Assembly (NCBI GenBank): GCA_037903355.1
Contig: JBAJFE010000005.1
Coordinates: forward strand, 1,612,001-1,676,000
Source: Trichuris trichiura
Lineage: Eukaryota > Nematoda > Enoplea > Trichinellida > Trichuridae
Direction of reading: 5' to 3'
DNA: 64,000 nt
Shown: positions 36,242 to 47,379 of the stretch, in pieces
How positions within the stretch are numbered: the stretch's first letter is position 1
Layout of the letters: each line of letters starts with the position of its first letter
Made by a program: the position numbers and the translations under genes
The notes under the pieces: generated by a model
What the model was told of the DNA's origin: nothing
The model's input: the letters and a program-made list of their open reading frames with translations, nothing else
Database searches by the model: none

Positions 36242-36954
36242 GCTTTATCACTTGTACGCAATCAGATGACCAAGAAAGCAGAAAAGCACAAAGTAGATGG
36301 TAAGGAAATAACAAGTTCTTCTGGCAAGTCTGATATCCCAATCAACCGATGATCTCTTTATACCGCGAATAGATTGAACAATGGCCACTGCCGTTGATAT
36401 GCTAATTACTTAGAGAACAAGCGCGCATAGGAGTTCCATTCTGAATGCCATGGAGCTAAATCCTTTCACTATATTTTCCTTGCATCCATTGACATGGATA
36501 ATTTCATTCCATTTGAAAACGTGGTTTCGTGGTACGGGACCATATGTTTTCATAATGAAGAAGTTTATTACGGATAGTTCCTGTTTGTTATGTATATAGA
36601 AAGACTCCGGAGCTTTCGGGTCATTCGAGACGCGTCATCACCGGTCTTAAGTTGTTGATATGAACAACTTAAGACAACTTAAGACCGCTGATGACGGGTC
36701 TCGAATGACCCGAAAGCTCCGGAGTCTTTTTATATACATAACAAACGGGAACTATCCGTAATAAACTTCTTCATTATGAAGAAATATGGTCCCATAAGAA
36801 GAAACCACGTTTTCAAGGCAGTCGTAGTGTCCATTTGGGTTGCGGATATGCTTTGGCCTAACGCAATGCTTTGTACTTCATGGTCCATGCGATGCTGTGG
36901 CATTTCCTGAGGCAAGTTTTCCGTGGACTGTTCAACCCACTTCCATCGTCCCAT
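36242..36954 (-). pseudogene. Tetraspanin pseudogene (interrupted duplicate)
   Basis: The 3' part (36242-36514) matches tetraspanin exon 4 and the 5' part (36815-36954) matches the start of exon 1 (MGRWKWVEQS against MGRGKWVEKS in the intact copy). Everything between (TM1 to the large loop, about 1 kb in copy 1) is missing and a 300-bp palindrome sits in its place. Exon 4 also has a stop: a codon caa in the intact copy is taa here, just after CALVL. The gene cannot make a tetraspanin. Confidence 0.85.
36515..36814. mobile_element. 300-bp foldback element at deletion breakpoint
   Basis: Starts gaaaacgtggtttc and ends gaaaccacgttttc. The two halves are reverse complements over about 140 bases each, with scattered mismatches, and meet near 36660 around cttaagttgttgatatgaac. 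Arms contain ctccggagctttcgggtca, which recurs once near 58612. It replaces the middle of the tetraspanin duplicate. No open frame, so non-autonomous. Confidence 0.8.
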
Positions 36955-37638
36955 AGTTGCTGACAGCTGGTTGCACTTACTATGGTTTCCCTTGTTGGAA
37001 AGTTAATTTATATTTTTTTCGGCTATCCAGTTACGTTTAATAGTTTAAAAGCTTAAAACAGGCGGTTGGGTTTTAAAGAACGTGCTGCAGTAAAGGGATA
37101 TCTTGCTCAAGTATCATTTATGCTGCATACAACTGGCCCACTAAGTTTTACTACGCGTAGTCGTGTACCTAGCCTATTAATTTTTGAAAAAGTGATCACA
37201 TGATTATGCGCTGTTTTGCTTGCTCTCCCTTGTTCTCAGCTCCGTATGTAAGCGTCCTCCAAGTTTGAACGTAAAAAGTGGGTTAAGCTGTTCATTGATT
37301 TCGTAGCTTAAGCGTATTCATGCTACGAACAATTGTTCCCGCGTTAGGTTTATGTCACTACTTTTTCAGTCATTTAGGAAGTTGACTGAAATTTATTTTG
37401 CTGAGGCATGGCGCAATGCATTCCTTTACCGCCATTGCTAATTGAATTTATTTTTTAAAATTACCTGGTTTACGAGCTAGGGAACAGATTCGTAGGTTGT
37501 AGGTAGTTTTCTGCTTGTAGAATGCCTAGTTGCTTATTAACTTTTAAAGAAGCATGTCTTACTTTACTGGACGAAAATCTGTCCTACAAAATAGGATAGC
37601 ACGCGGTGGTTATGACGCGGTGGATGACTTTATTCTCT

Positions 37639-38634
37639 TCAGTAGGTTGTGAACCCTCCGTCGGTCGCGTAAATGCCGCCAGTAAGGCTAGACGCTTCAT
37701 CACTGAGAACGAGCAATATTATGGATGCTTGTTCCCAAACGGTTGAGAGAGGACGCTTTGGCTATGCATGACTTAGTATGCTACCTGTTTTTAGTTGATT
37801 AGCATTGAACGTGCCATTTGCTATTAGTAGCTTTACCACTTGGTTTATTCAAGCCACAGCATCGGTATCCGTATTCCCCATGTTCACTGAATTCACTCGT
37901 ATTCCATATTTGGCGTAGTCGATGGCTGCATTTTTCGTTAAACCATTGATAGCATGCTTGCTGGCCGTGTAAGCAGGCATGTAACTTATTCCAACTATAC
38001 CTACAGCGGAAGCAATGTTCACTATAGCTCCTCCTTGACCTTGTTTTATCATCTGTTTTAGCTCAGCTCTCAGTGACTTGAAAACTCCACCAGCATTTAC
38101 GTCTATCATTCGTTGCCAGTACTCGTCAGTTGCCGAATGGATAGGAGCGGTGATAAGATGAGAATGCTTTTTGAAGTCGATATGTTTTCCTGAATAGATG
38201 CCGTCTGTTACTCCGGCAGCATTGAGTGCGTAGTCGATTCGTCCGAATGCGTTCACCGCTTCTTGGACCATTCTTTCGGCGTCTTCCGTTTTTGATACAT
38301 CTATATCTAGCGCAATAGCGTTGCCTCCAATGGCAATAATTTCATTTGCCGTTTCTTTGCCTTTTTCGGCTAGCCAATCGGCAATGACAATGTTAGCTCC
38401 TTCTTTGGCAGCACGAATGGCCACAGCTCTGCCCATCCCTCTGGCGCCACCTGTAATCAGAATAGTTTTCCCTTGGAAACGATTTGGAATGTAGTAATCT
38501 GGACTGACTGGTTTAATGTCGACTCCGTGTGTGAACTTCTGAAACATCGAGCCATAGCAAGCATCATCAGATAGGCAATTTGGCTGGTCACCTACCGAAA
38601 ATAAGATGCAAATGAACCAGATGGGAACAATCAT
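37639..38634 (-). pseudogene. SDR copy 2, truncated by nonsense changes
   Basis: Signal-peptide exon 38596-38634 (MIVPIWFICILFS), a 57-base intron (38539-38595), then exon 2 with the intact cofactor motif TGGARGMG, LNAAG, the catalytic Ser and YTASK. After NTDTDAVA a codon that is cga in copy 1 has become tga (37849-37851). The frame continues recognisably beyond it (QVVKLLIANGTFNAN) to a second stop, then to the conserved end GGIYATDGGFTTY near 37642. A truncated product with the Rossmann core could be made, but it would lack the last about 80 residues including the substrate-loop region and final strand. Pseudogene is the likelier reading. Confidence 0.8.
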
Positions 38635-40432
38635 CTTTAAAGCCAATTTCTTCTTGCCAGGCGTCGTGGTGTCTTCAAAGGTGAGTTTTATTTTCGCTTC
38701 AAAATGGTGAATTTAGAAATTGCGTTTCCATGTTGGTTAAATCAAGTGATGTTTCTTTTACCGGAAAACCAATAGGCTATTCAGCTATCGTGCGAACAGT
38801 TTTTTAAACAGACGCTCTCTTGCATTTTTTGTTGGAAATTTAAATTTGCCTTGTGGGATTTCTCCAGTTTTAGCAAAGTTAAGGCAGCGTTCCCATTGGA
38901 TCATCCTTTAATTAACGCTCGTACTTGTGCTATTGAAGTATTTGTCAACTGATTTTCTTGTAGTGACGTAGTCGTCCAGTGGTATTCGGGTAGTCACAGT
39001 CTCCTTACAGTTAATACCACTAATAGTTTTACGTCCTTGATTCATTGTTTGCCTGTTAGCCCGAAAAAGTTTCATTTGTATTCACTCGAATTGGGTTGCG
39101 GAAGTTTCAGATGGGCAAATGTTCACGGCTTCGTAATGACAGCGCAAAAGTCGCCCGAGTGCTCCGTAACGCATTTCGTGTAAGTACAAGTAAACGTTTT
39201 TCCTGTACAAAAGGTAAACTGTAAAAGAAAAAAATGAAAGAGTCTCTGAAGGATTTTGTAGCCAATTTGTTGACCCGTTAAGCATTCGTTGGCTAACCGG
39301 CGACGTTCACCTGCGAATAATTAATTTTGAAAATGCCTTCCTTACGTTGCCTTTGTGCTGTTTGCGATTTGTTGATTTATTGAAAAATTTTTCGAAATAA
39401 TGCCTGATTGATGCTATTTAGTTTTTTAAAAGTTACCGTTAGCATGTTTCTTTTAATAACGTTGAAATAGGCATTCTTAGTCTTTGAGCAAATTAACTGC
39501 CCACCAATAAGGACTGAATTACGCAGTCGAAAATTGTCCAGGCGTTATGGCAAATATTTTATGCAAAAAGTGCTGTACAATCTGCGTTCTCTATTTTTTT
39601 CTGCGGGTCTTTTGTTCTGGTGCTAACAAGGCTGATCTTTTTCCTCTCAACAGCTCTTAGGTTAGAACTGCACGGAGGGATGCATGGATGTAGCGGAACA
39701 GAAGAACACATTGCTTAAGAAAATGATTTTGTCCAGGCGACTAGTAAGGCAAACAACCGAAAAAGGAATAAGAAAAAATATAGTGTATGCAGCAAAGGAG
39801 TGTAAGATATGTGATTTCTTTAAAAAAGTCGCTTAAAATAGAAGAATATATATAAAAATGAGGAAATGATGAAGTGGTGAAAGTGAAATAGGGAAGAAGC
39901 GAGTGATTGGCGCTTTCACTAACATATTTCTAGTTTGCTGTCTTTTTCTGCCCACGATAGAACTGGACGTGAGTCAAGACTTTTCATACCCAATAATGAT
40001 TTTTTATTTTTATTCTGTTCCTGTCTCTTTCACGTTTTTATTTGTTCGCGGCCTTTTATACGCCGTTAGCGTTAATTTTGTCAAGTTTATAAACCTTTGT
40101 AAAAATGTTTTAGATTCATTCGAAATATCTGTCAGGTCTGCGAATATCTTAAGCAATTCTGCCCGCAGTGGTGAACATGTTTTTCGACTGTCTGGTTTTT
40201 CCGGGAAGTGATTCCTTTCGTAGACGTTTGGTTTTGTTGAATTTAATTTTTGAAATTTTAACACGTGCTCATTTGAAACGTCACAGAATGCCTTCAACCT
40301 TGCAAAGTTACGTTTTTGTCGCTTGGCGGGTAGGATCTGTTTAAATAGTTTGTTGCCATTTTTGCATTTATTCACCAGAATGATAGCTATCATCAGTTCG
40401 CCCTGTTTTACCCATCAAAGCATACTGGCAAA
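38635..40432. other. Spacer, rest of duplication copy 2
   Basis: Mirrors 34505-36240 of copy 1. The minus-strand frame 39082-39285 (YLLYRKNVYLYLHEMRYGAL) corresponds to 34940-35122. A splice-acceptor-like tttttcttttacag precedes the same sequence in another frame that is rich in Cys in this copy (FTFCTGKTFTCTYTKC) but stops early in copy 1. No gene could be settled. Confidence 0.35.
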
Positions 40433-41949
40433 ATGAGATCACAATTTTTCGTTCTGCATTTATGTTCCGTCGCGGTAAGTGCATTTGAGAACAACTATAG
40501 GTATAGCAGCTCTGCACGACCATTTCAATGTCTCCAAACTTTTCTTTTAATACCACGTACATTTTTTGAACTAATAATCCATCATCTTTATAAAAGTATT
40601 TTGACCTTCTCGTTGTTACAATGTCTGACAAGTGCGTGCGACTAGCAGATTGCCTGCAGCATAAGCTGCATAATACCAAGATGAAAAATTAACGTTTTTA
40701 TATGTTGTTTTCTTTTTTTCCTTCTATTGTATAGTTCCTGATTCGCGCGTATCCATTTTCACTTTGCTGTTGTTCACTTAACTCTTGGTAAATAGCTGTG
40801 GTTCGTTTGCTTGAAAAGAGAGCTGGTAGGGGGGGAGGTACTTGGCTTCCTTTGGCGACATTTGTCCATTGATTGAGATTTTATAGGGTAACGAACCCTT
40901 CTGTACCTGTAAAATCTGTGGAGAACAAAAAGACCTTATAAGGGGAATCAGTACGCAGTTTCCTTAATATCTATTGATAATTGGAAGATAAAAAGTTTAC
41001 ACCGTAGCTTTTACGTCAGTGTTAATTCTTCATAGCTCTGTTTCAGATTTCTATTGTTGGAATAGACATAGCACCTACGAATCCGAATGCTACTATCCCA
41101 GGCAGATTTAGCGGCAAAACCCTTCTTGTTACAGGAGGAGCGAGAGGAATGGGAAGGGCTACAGCTATTCGCGCTGCTAGAGAAGGAGCGAATGTTGTTA
41201 TTGCCGATTGGTTAGTCAAAGAAGGGCAGGAAACAGCCGAGGAAATTCAAAGAAACGGTGGCAATGCCATTTATGTACAAACGGACGTGTCAAATACGAA
41301 AGACACGTACGCAATGGTTGAAGCAGCAGTCGCCAAGTTTGGTTCTTTAGATATGGCTCTGAACGCTGCTGGAGTGATTGACGGAGTGTACTCTGGAGAT
41401 GGCGTTGATTTGGATGCACAAGATGAACTGCTTTTCAGAAAAATTCATGAGGCAACTGACAAGTACTTTGACAGAGTAATGGCTATAAATGCTGGTGGCA
41501 CTTTCAAATCGTTGAGGGCTGAACTCGCTTACATGGTTAAACAGGGCAAAGGCGGTTCCATAGTGACCATTGGTTCTTCTACTGCTATTCATGCGCAGAG
41601 TGCTATTCCAGCCTACGTAGCCAGCAAACATGCGATCAGTGGTCTCATTCGTTCGGCGGCTATTGATTATGCCCGTTATGGTATTCGTGTTAACTCTGTG
41701 AACATGGCGAACACAAATACGGATCTCCTTAAAAGATTCCGAGAAATCATCATGAAAAGATACGAAAGACAAGAAACTGACCACTTTACCTTGCTGAAAT
41801 CATACTCTCTTCTCCAAGATGCTGATTCTCAGAAACGATTTTCCACCGTTTGGGAACAAGCAGCAGTTATCCTTTTCCTTCTGTCCGATGATGCTACCGC
41901 TATAACAGGAAGTACAGCAATTAGCGACCGCGGTTATACCGCGTACTGA
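40433..41949 (+). CDS. Secreted short-chain dehydrogenase/reductase, third member
   Basis: Exon 1 (40433-40474) is a 14-residue signal-peptide start, MRSQFFVLHLCSVA, followed by a GTAAGT donor. A 572-base intron ends ctctgtttcag, and exon 2 runs 41047-41949. The intron sits at the same place and phase as in the other two SDR copies. Motifs: TGGARGMG, IADW, LNAAG, Ser in TIGSSTA, YVASK and GIRVNSVNMANTNTD, ending SDRGYTAY. It is clearly a paralogue of the copies at 33.5 and 37.6 kb but more diverged and in the opposite orientation, so it predates the tandem duplication. Full-length and intact. Substrate is unknown; secretion is predicted from the N-terminus. Confidence 0.87.
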
Positions 41950-44550
41950 TTGGCCTCTATTTGCTCATTTGCTTTCGTCGCAAAGTTTACTCAATGAAAA
42001 CTGTAGGGACAATTGCTCCTTTTCTATCAGTGTAAGTTTGTCCGACACATTAACTAGTTGCGAAATTATTATTATTTAATTGTATTTCATCATTTGCTAC
42101 GGGCAGCAAAACCGGCAAGTAAAAAGTCCAAACGCACTACATCTGTGTATTTCAATTGTATTTCGAAAATAAAATGAAAATATCAAAAAGATTGTTGCAA
42201 CACTACTTCGTCAGCTGTAAGCGAATAGTTGCCCGTTTGAAAAGGCTCATCGCTCCAGCTGAAATGTAAGACTGAGGTGAGGCGCTGTGATAGATTGTTA
42301 ATTTTACAAACGTTTTATTGCGCAAGACAGATAGCGGTTCCGGTGTGGAACCTGCATTCTCGTTATTGTAGACACGTCAGTAAGGCGTGGTGACGTTAGA
42401 GTACAGAAAGGTTTGGCACGACGCAACACGCTTCGAAAGTATCACACGGTGTTCATAGTAAAGCCCGTGTTAACCTTTTCAACGCCAAGAAAGCAGAATA
42501 TTAATAATTTATCAAATAAAAGTGAGCTGTGTAAACCAACATAGCATTCCGTTTACGCGCATTTGAAAGTTATTTTTCGCGTGTGTAGGCGTTTATCTTA
42601 CGTTAGTTGGTGCTGGTCGGTAGCTTTTTGAAGTAACAGTAACAGAATACTTGCGCAGGTAATAGTACCGTAAACGTAACTTGAGAACAGTTATTACTAC
42701 TGTAGATAGAATTTGGGCCCCTACTTCCCTAGAAGGTTCCGTCGTTGCCAGATGGTATCTTTGTCAGGGAATAAAAGTTTCAGAAGTAAGTCTGCTTTCT
42801 CTTAAACTTAAAAGTACGTTACGAAAGTTTTTCCCTAAAGCCTTGTTATTTCTGTTTTTTGGCGAGCTGTTTAAATAAAGCAGTAGGCGAGCCTTACTTT
42901 CTGTAAATACACCTTATGTTGCTTTGCTGAAATTACCCTCGTGACTTTGAGGTTTCACTCCATGCCTCCAGCTTGCCAATGAAAAAAAGTGAATACGTAT
43001 TCTTTTCCGCTCGTTTATTCGCTAAGACATGTTTTATCAGATTTCCCGAAATTCCGCTTACCTAAATACTAATGTTGCGGTTAACTTCGCGATGTGTAAC
43101 GCTTCCTTCATTTTTCACGTGAGTAAACGGCTATCCATACATGCTACGCGAAGATGTAAGGTGCTCAAGCAACGCCGTGCTGATCATTTCGAAAAGCCTT
43201 TAGCTCTTCATTCATTATAACGGTATTACGGAATTGTAACTCGTAAAATTATGTATTTTTTTACTTGCGAAGCTTTCGGGAAACATGTCTTCCCGTCTTT
43301 CGCGCTGAAGTCTGAAGGCAGGAACAAATGTTTCCCGAAAGTTTAAGTGCAAGCATGTTGTAGCAAATTTATTTTACTTTTTGCGCATCACTTCTGATAG
43401 GTAACGGCTTTGCTATTAACATTTTTTTGTGTTCAACTAACAGTAACATTGATAGTCACAATTCTTCACTAGGGCCGTTATCATTATGAAAACGTCGGGC
43501 TAGCGTAGTGATGAGTATGCTAGTTTTTCATACGGGCGTCTCGGGTTAGATTTTTCATCGGGAAAAAGTTGAAAACGCCGTCTCGATCCTACAGTACCAC
43601 GCTTGACCATGCTCCGATTTCCAAGCGGGTAAAAATATCTCATTTATGCAAACAAAAGTATTTTTTGTCATATGTAATTTGCATTGGCGTTCATTGCGTA
43701 GTGCGGCAAATTCTTAAACTTATGAGACAGCTGAGAGAGTTAATTGCTTATCTTTACAAGTTCAACGAATGCCTTGATAGAATGGTCAGAATAATTCAAA
43801 ATAAACATTATTCAAAGCAATTTAGTCTATACCAGTAAAGCTTATCATTTATTCTCTGAGCTTTGCGTAGTAACAGCGCAGTCCATTTCTCATTTGCATT
43901 AAGACAATTAGTAGTACCACAAGCAAGATTTTGCTTAGTCTAGCGTTCCAGGTTCATTTTGTTGACGGGAGATAGCTGTCTGTGGTCTTGCTTACTTTCG
44001 CGCAATTATTCTACCATCGCTTGAAAAATGCAGGTTTTTTCTTACTGTAGATTTTCCAGTCACTTTCTTCTTCTGCCTTTTCCTTTTCGTAAACCTAAAT
44101 GTAAAGCAAATATTTCGGTCTGTGCTTCTATAAAAGGTAGTACGGAACGGGTGCCAATTTATCTAATAAGAGCTGACCAGTAGGGCTGCTATTTTTGGAA
44201 AAGGGACCTGCATTTTTTAAATCGTGATTGGCTACGGTAATTTTGGCGGGTAGACGGATAGCAAGGCATTCATTTGTTTTGAATTCCGCTACTATTGCAA
44301 AATTGGCACCGCTAAATTAGTGACAATTCGAATAAAGTTTGCTTCGTTAACGTAAACGAATGTAACTCTTTCAAATGTAAGGAATCATTGCGCCCTTTGC
44401 ACTTCTGATGAGTAGTTACTGCAGTTTCCTATTGCAATTTTTTCAATTATAGTAAACGGTTAACCTTCATTTAGAGCCATAGCCTGAGCCTAAACCTCAA
44501 CGTACCGTTTATGTGTTCGCTTACGTTTGGTTGACGGCAGAAAAGAGAAA
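41950..44550. other. Intergenic, no gene recognised
   Basis: Mostly AT-rich. Near 43266-43345 an inverted pair (gctttcgggaaacat and atgtttcccgaaag) flanks about 45 bases. The open frame 43569-43838 on the plus strand has no recognisable domain and is not called. Confidence 0.35.
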
Positions 44551-44689
44551 TTAACCGTAAACAAGCGCACATACCCTTCGCTGGGGCGCGGATACTGGCG
44601 CAGGCGGCACGTCCACTGGGGGCAGGTTCAACCTGATTACAGTAACGCATATGCATAAAATAAATGTACAGAAAGTGCATACCGTTTGC

Positions 44690-45372
44690 AGCAGCAAGGA
44701 GGCAGGCGCAGGCGGTGCATTTACTCGCGGCGGGTGCAACCGGAGGATGTCGCCGAGGATGGCGTCGAAAGCGTCGTCAGGGGATTCCAATCGGTTCCGC
44801 CACATGAACTCGGAGAGGTCAGAAATGAAGTCGGGCAGCTCCGCCGTCTTCGACGGTCCTCCCGGTTGCACCGGTGATCCGACCAGCGCTTCTGCTGCAA
44901 CTTGCTGCAGGCGTCTGTTCCAGTAGACTGCGACATTCTCATTCAGCCCTGGAAAATAGATGTTGCCCATAGCAACAATACCAGACGTGCGGATCATTAC
45001 CGAGCTCATCTTCACAAAATTTTATCGTGGTGAGCCCTTGACTCCAGAAGTAAATAATTTTTACCGTCATGTCGAACTTGATCATGTGGCGGGGGCCTAC
45101 AAAGGATGTATTGCACTGTCGCGTTCAAAACGACTACTGCAAGTAGTGCACTTACGTTCGAACCACGTCCCCGTCCGTATGGCCTGTTCCTTGTCGCAGG
45201 AACGTTTGGCACAGCGCCAAGCCATGCCGCCCCTCCCCAGACGCATCGCCTGTCCACATGCGGGGCACTGCCTTTCGTTGTGCAGCAGGCCTTTTTCGCG
45301 CAGAAACCTTACGGCGGTTTCTTCGTCTTTCACGGTCTCGTGGAGCCAGCGGATGTCCTCAGCCATTGACAT
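44690..45372 (-). pseudogene. Merlin/IS1595-like DDE transposase relic, internally deleted
   Basis: The 5' part (45097-45372) encodes a start-proximal helix (EDIRWLHETVKDEETAVRFL), a zinc-ribbon-like CPACG...C-x4-C (WRCAKRSC) and the family phrase RTGTWFE, typical of the N-terminal region of ISXO2/IS1595 and Merlin transposases. Further on, in another frame, comes a helix like YFWSQGLTTIKFCEDELG. About 150 bases later the frame 44551-45015 reads DLSEFMWRNRL and DDAFDAILGDI, which resemble the transposase C-terminus (the EFMWR-RR region). The central DDE catalytic core is missing and frames are shifted, so the copy is dead. The family is assigned from remembered motifs only. Confidence 0.6.
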
Positions 45373-45800
45373 TATGCACAGTGAGCTGTACTCCGTTTAC
45401 CAAGGCGCAACGCGGATCCGATCGTTGACCTTCGATGTTTTCGACGAATCATTGACCGAACCCCCAGCACGCATTACAGCTGCTCCATTGTGCTCACCGT
45501 GCCAGCAATCCCCGCGCAGCTGTTTCATTTCCTTATGTCCACTCTTTTTTGGGTCAGTAACGAAGTTCCACCCACGTCAAGGCGTCAGACATTACGCAGA
45601 ATGAGCTGTACGCCGTTTACCAAGACGGGACGCGGATCAGTCCAGTGACCTTCGATGTTTTCCACGAATCGCTAACCGAACCACTGGCATGCACCACTGC
45701 TGCCCATTGTGCTCCTCTTGCCAGCAATGTATGCATAGTTGTTTCGTTCCCTCAACTTCACTCTTTTGCAGGATTCAGTAACCGCATCAAAAACAGTTGC
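45367..45800. repeat. Direct repeat, about 221-bp period
   Basis: Two units start gacattatgcacagtgagct (45367) and gacattacgcagaatgagct (45588) and stay similar throughout, including gtttaccaag, accttcgatgtttt and ccattgtgctc. A weaker third stretch (about 45830-45960, with ccatcgtgctccccgcgcca) may be a decayed unit. It adjoins the transposase relic and may be part of the same element. Confidence 0.6.
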
Positions 45801-46475
45801 AGTTGCTAGTCCGTTGCAGTGCAACGGAATTCTTCGATAGGTAATCCGTTAGGCCAATAACTGCGCCTTCTGCATGTGTAACTGTGGTCCATCGTGCTCC
45901 CCGCGCCAACTGCTCTGCATGTGTTTAGTCTCGCGCAGTAAACTTCCCTCCCGTTGTTCCTCTAATCCCACTTGACTATGCACTACCCTTTGGTGTTGCC
46001 GCGCTGGCGCTCTGATGGTAAAGATCTGATGGTAAAGACTATACACGCGTTAAAATACTTCCTGTATTCAATCAAGTTTTTGAACTATTGCTTAGTTAAA
46101 TTTACTGTCGAGTTTCGTTCTCAGACTAAAGCTGTTTGTTTAACCTGTAGCGCTGTTTATTACGAGCTCAATGGTAAGCACTACACTGAAAAATTCTTAT
46201 TCGTTAGGCAATGGCTCAGATGTACTTTAATGGTTTCTTGAAACCTGGATGCTTTGTAACGGGTTGGAGTTTCATAGTCTGTTTGATCTTCTACGGCTTT
46301 CCACCACCTCACTGACGACTGAACTAGAGCGTTCCGAAAGCTGTGATAATAAACTTGAGTGCATTGGTACTGTTCAAATTTTTTCCTAATAATCGTTCAC
46401 CCACCCGCTGGTAGAGCAATTGTTTCGTCTGAATTACAGATGCCAAAGCAGATTAGAACGGGGAAAGCCGTAGAA

Positions 46476-46530
46476 CATGCTTTCTCAACCTTTTTTGCCC
46501 CAGGGCCCACCTAGGGCTTTTCAGGGCCCC
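46476..46530 (+). mobile_element. hAT-type terminal sequence, left-facing end
   Basis: Begins catgctttctcaacc, close to the CAGTGTTTCTCAAC end common in hAT elements, followed by a gccccagggcccac block that also occurs at the two right-hand ends at 47252 and 57904. It is flanked on the left by the octamer ccgtagaa (46468-46475). Confidence 0.5.
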
Positions 46531-47176
46531 CAGATGCCCCCCTTGTCTGTCAGTGCCCACAGCTTTCTTGCTTTGGCCGCTCCTGTCGCGCAGCCTAGAG
46601 TCCACGTGAATAATAGAAAAGGACCACTATAAGTGCTGTTTGTTCAGCGCATACCAGGGAGGAAGGAATGGAAGGGTACGCTTCTATGAGTCGGCGCCTT
46701 TATGAGTCGAGAGAAAAAGTGGGGCCTTTGCGACGGAAAAGCCGCACGTACGGGAATATATTACCGGCTGCTATTGTGTTACGAACGGTCGGATGGAATT
46801 AGTTGTTCTGAAGTTCCGATCGCAAAAACTGTAGGGCATGGCGCTTGTTTGCACTGCACGAGAAGGAATAGAACAACAAGTTTTTCTGGGGTTGATAGAA
46901 GGGTGCGCAGATGGAACACATTTCCGCGAACTGCTCCCTATCGAAAGATCAAGGGCTTTTTAGAAGCACACCATGCACAGAGACTTTTTAGAAGCATACC
47001 GGGGAGGAGGGAATGTAAAAGCATGTTTTTCATTGGCTCCTAGAGAAGAAAGATAACGTCAACGCGTCCTGACTTTGCAATGGAACATTTTCGTCGGGCT
47101 GTCAACGCCTTCCCGTTAGTGACAAATAGGCCCGCCGTATTACTTTTCTACGCTACTTATTACCGCTGAACTGTTG

Positions 47177-47252
47177 ATTGGGACAATCTCCTGCCGCATT
47201 ATCCTCCAGGGCCTCCCAGGGGGTCCCAGGGCCCACGTTAAGAAACACTGGT
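47177..47252 (-). mobile_element. hAT-type terminal sequence, right-facing end
   Basis: Ends gggcccacgttaagaaacactg, the reverse complement of a hAT-like CAGTGTTTCTTAAC terminus. Shares ttgattgggacaatctcctg and about 25 following bases with the end at 57859-57904. Could pair with the left end at 46476 to make a 777-bp element, but the flanking octamers differ (ccgtagaa against gtctagat). Confidence 0.5.
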
Positions 47253-47315
47253 CTAGATGAAGGGCGCAGTAAAACCACATAAAACTGCAGTCAGAAAAAA
47301 ATGAACATCCCACTT

Positions 47316-47321
47316 TTAATG
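47316..47321 (-). promoter_or_regulatory. Polyadenylation signal variant ATTAAA
   Basis: Reads attaaa on the minus strand, 59 bases beyond the stop codon of the multi-WAP gene; a plausible 3' end signal. Confidence 0.35.
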
Positions 47322-47379
47322 CCAGTACAAACAACCAGAATGAAATACGAACTAGACGACAGAAAAGAAAACAATCAAA

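Larger units (their letters stand above)
36241..40215. repeat. Tandem duplication, copy 2 (about 4.0 kb, decayed)
   Basis: Head-to-tail with copy 1. Compared with copy 1 it has lost about 1 kb of tetraspanin sequence, replaced by a 300-bp foldback element; it carries stop codons in the SDR and lacks the hairpin insertion at the far end. Single-base differences are scattered throughout, so the duplication is not recent. Similarity fades after about 40215. Confidence 0.85.

Noticed and set aside
33490..41949. Bacterial contamination or very recent transfer for the SDR genes
   Set aside because: All three have a spliceosomal intron in the signal peptide and sit among nematode-like genes in a duplicated segment. 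An ancient transfer stays possible but cannot be judged here.
46702..47043. Plus-strand frame of 113 codons between two hAT-like ends
   Set aside because: No transposase motif and Arg-rich composition typical of a chance frame in GC-rich repeat DNA.
46476..47252. A simple 777-bp hAT element
   Set aside because: Ends are in the right orientation, but the flanking octamers (ccgtagaa and gtctagat) do not match, so the pairing is not supported. The end at 57904 fits the left flank better.
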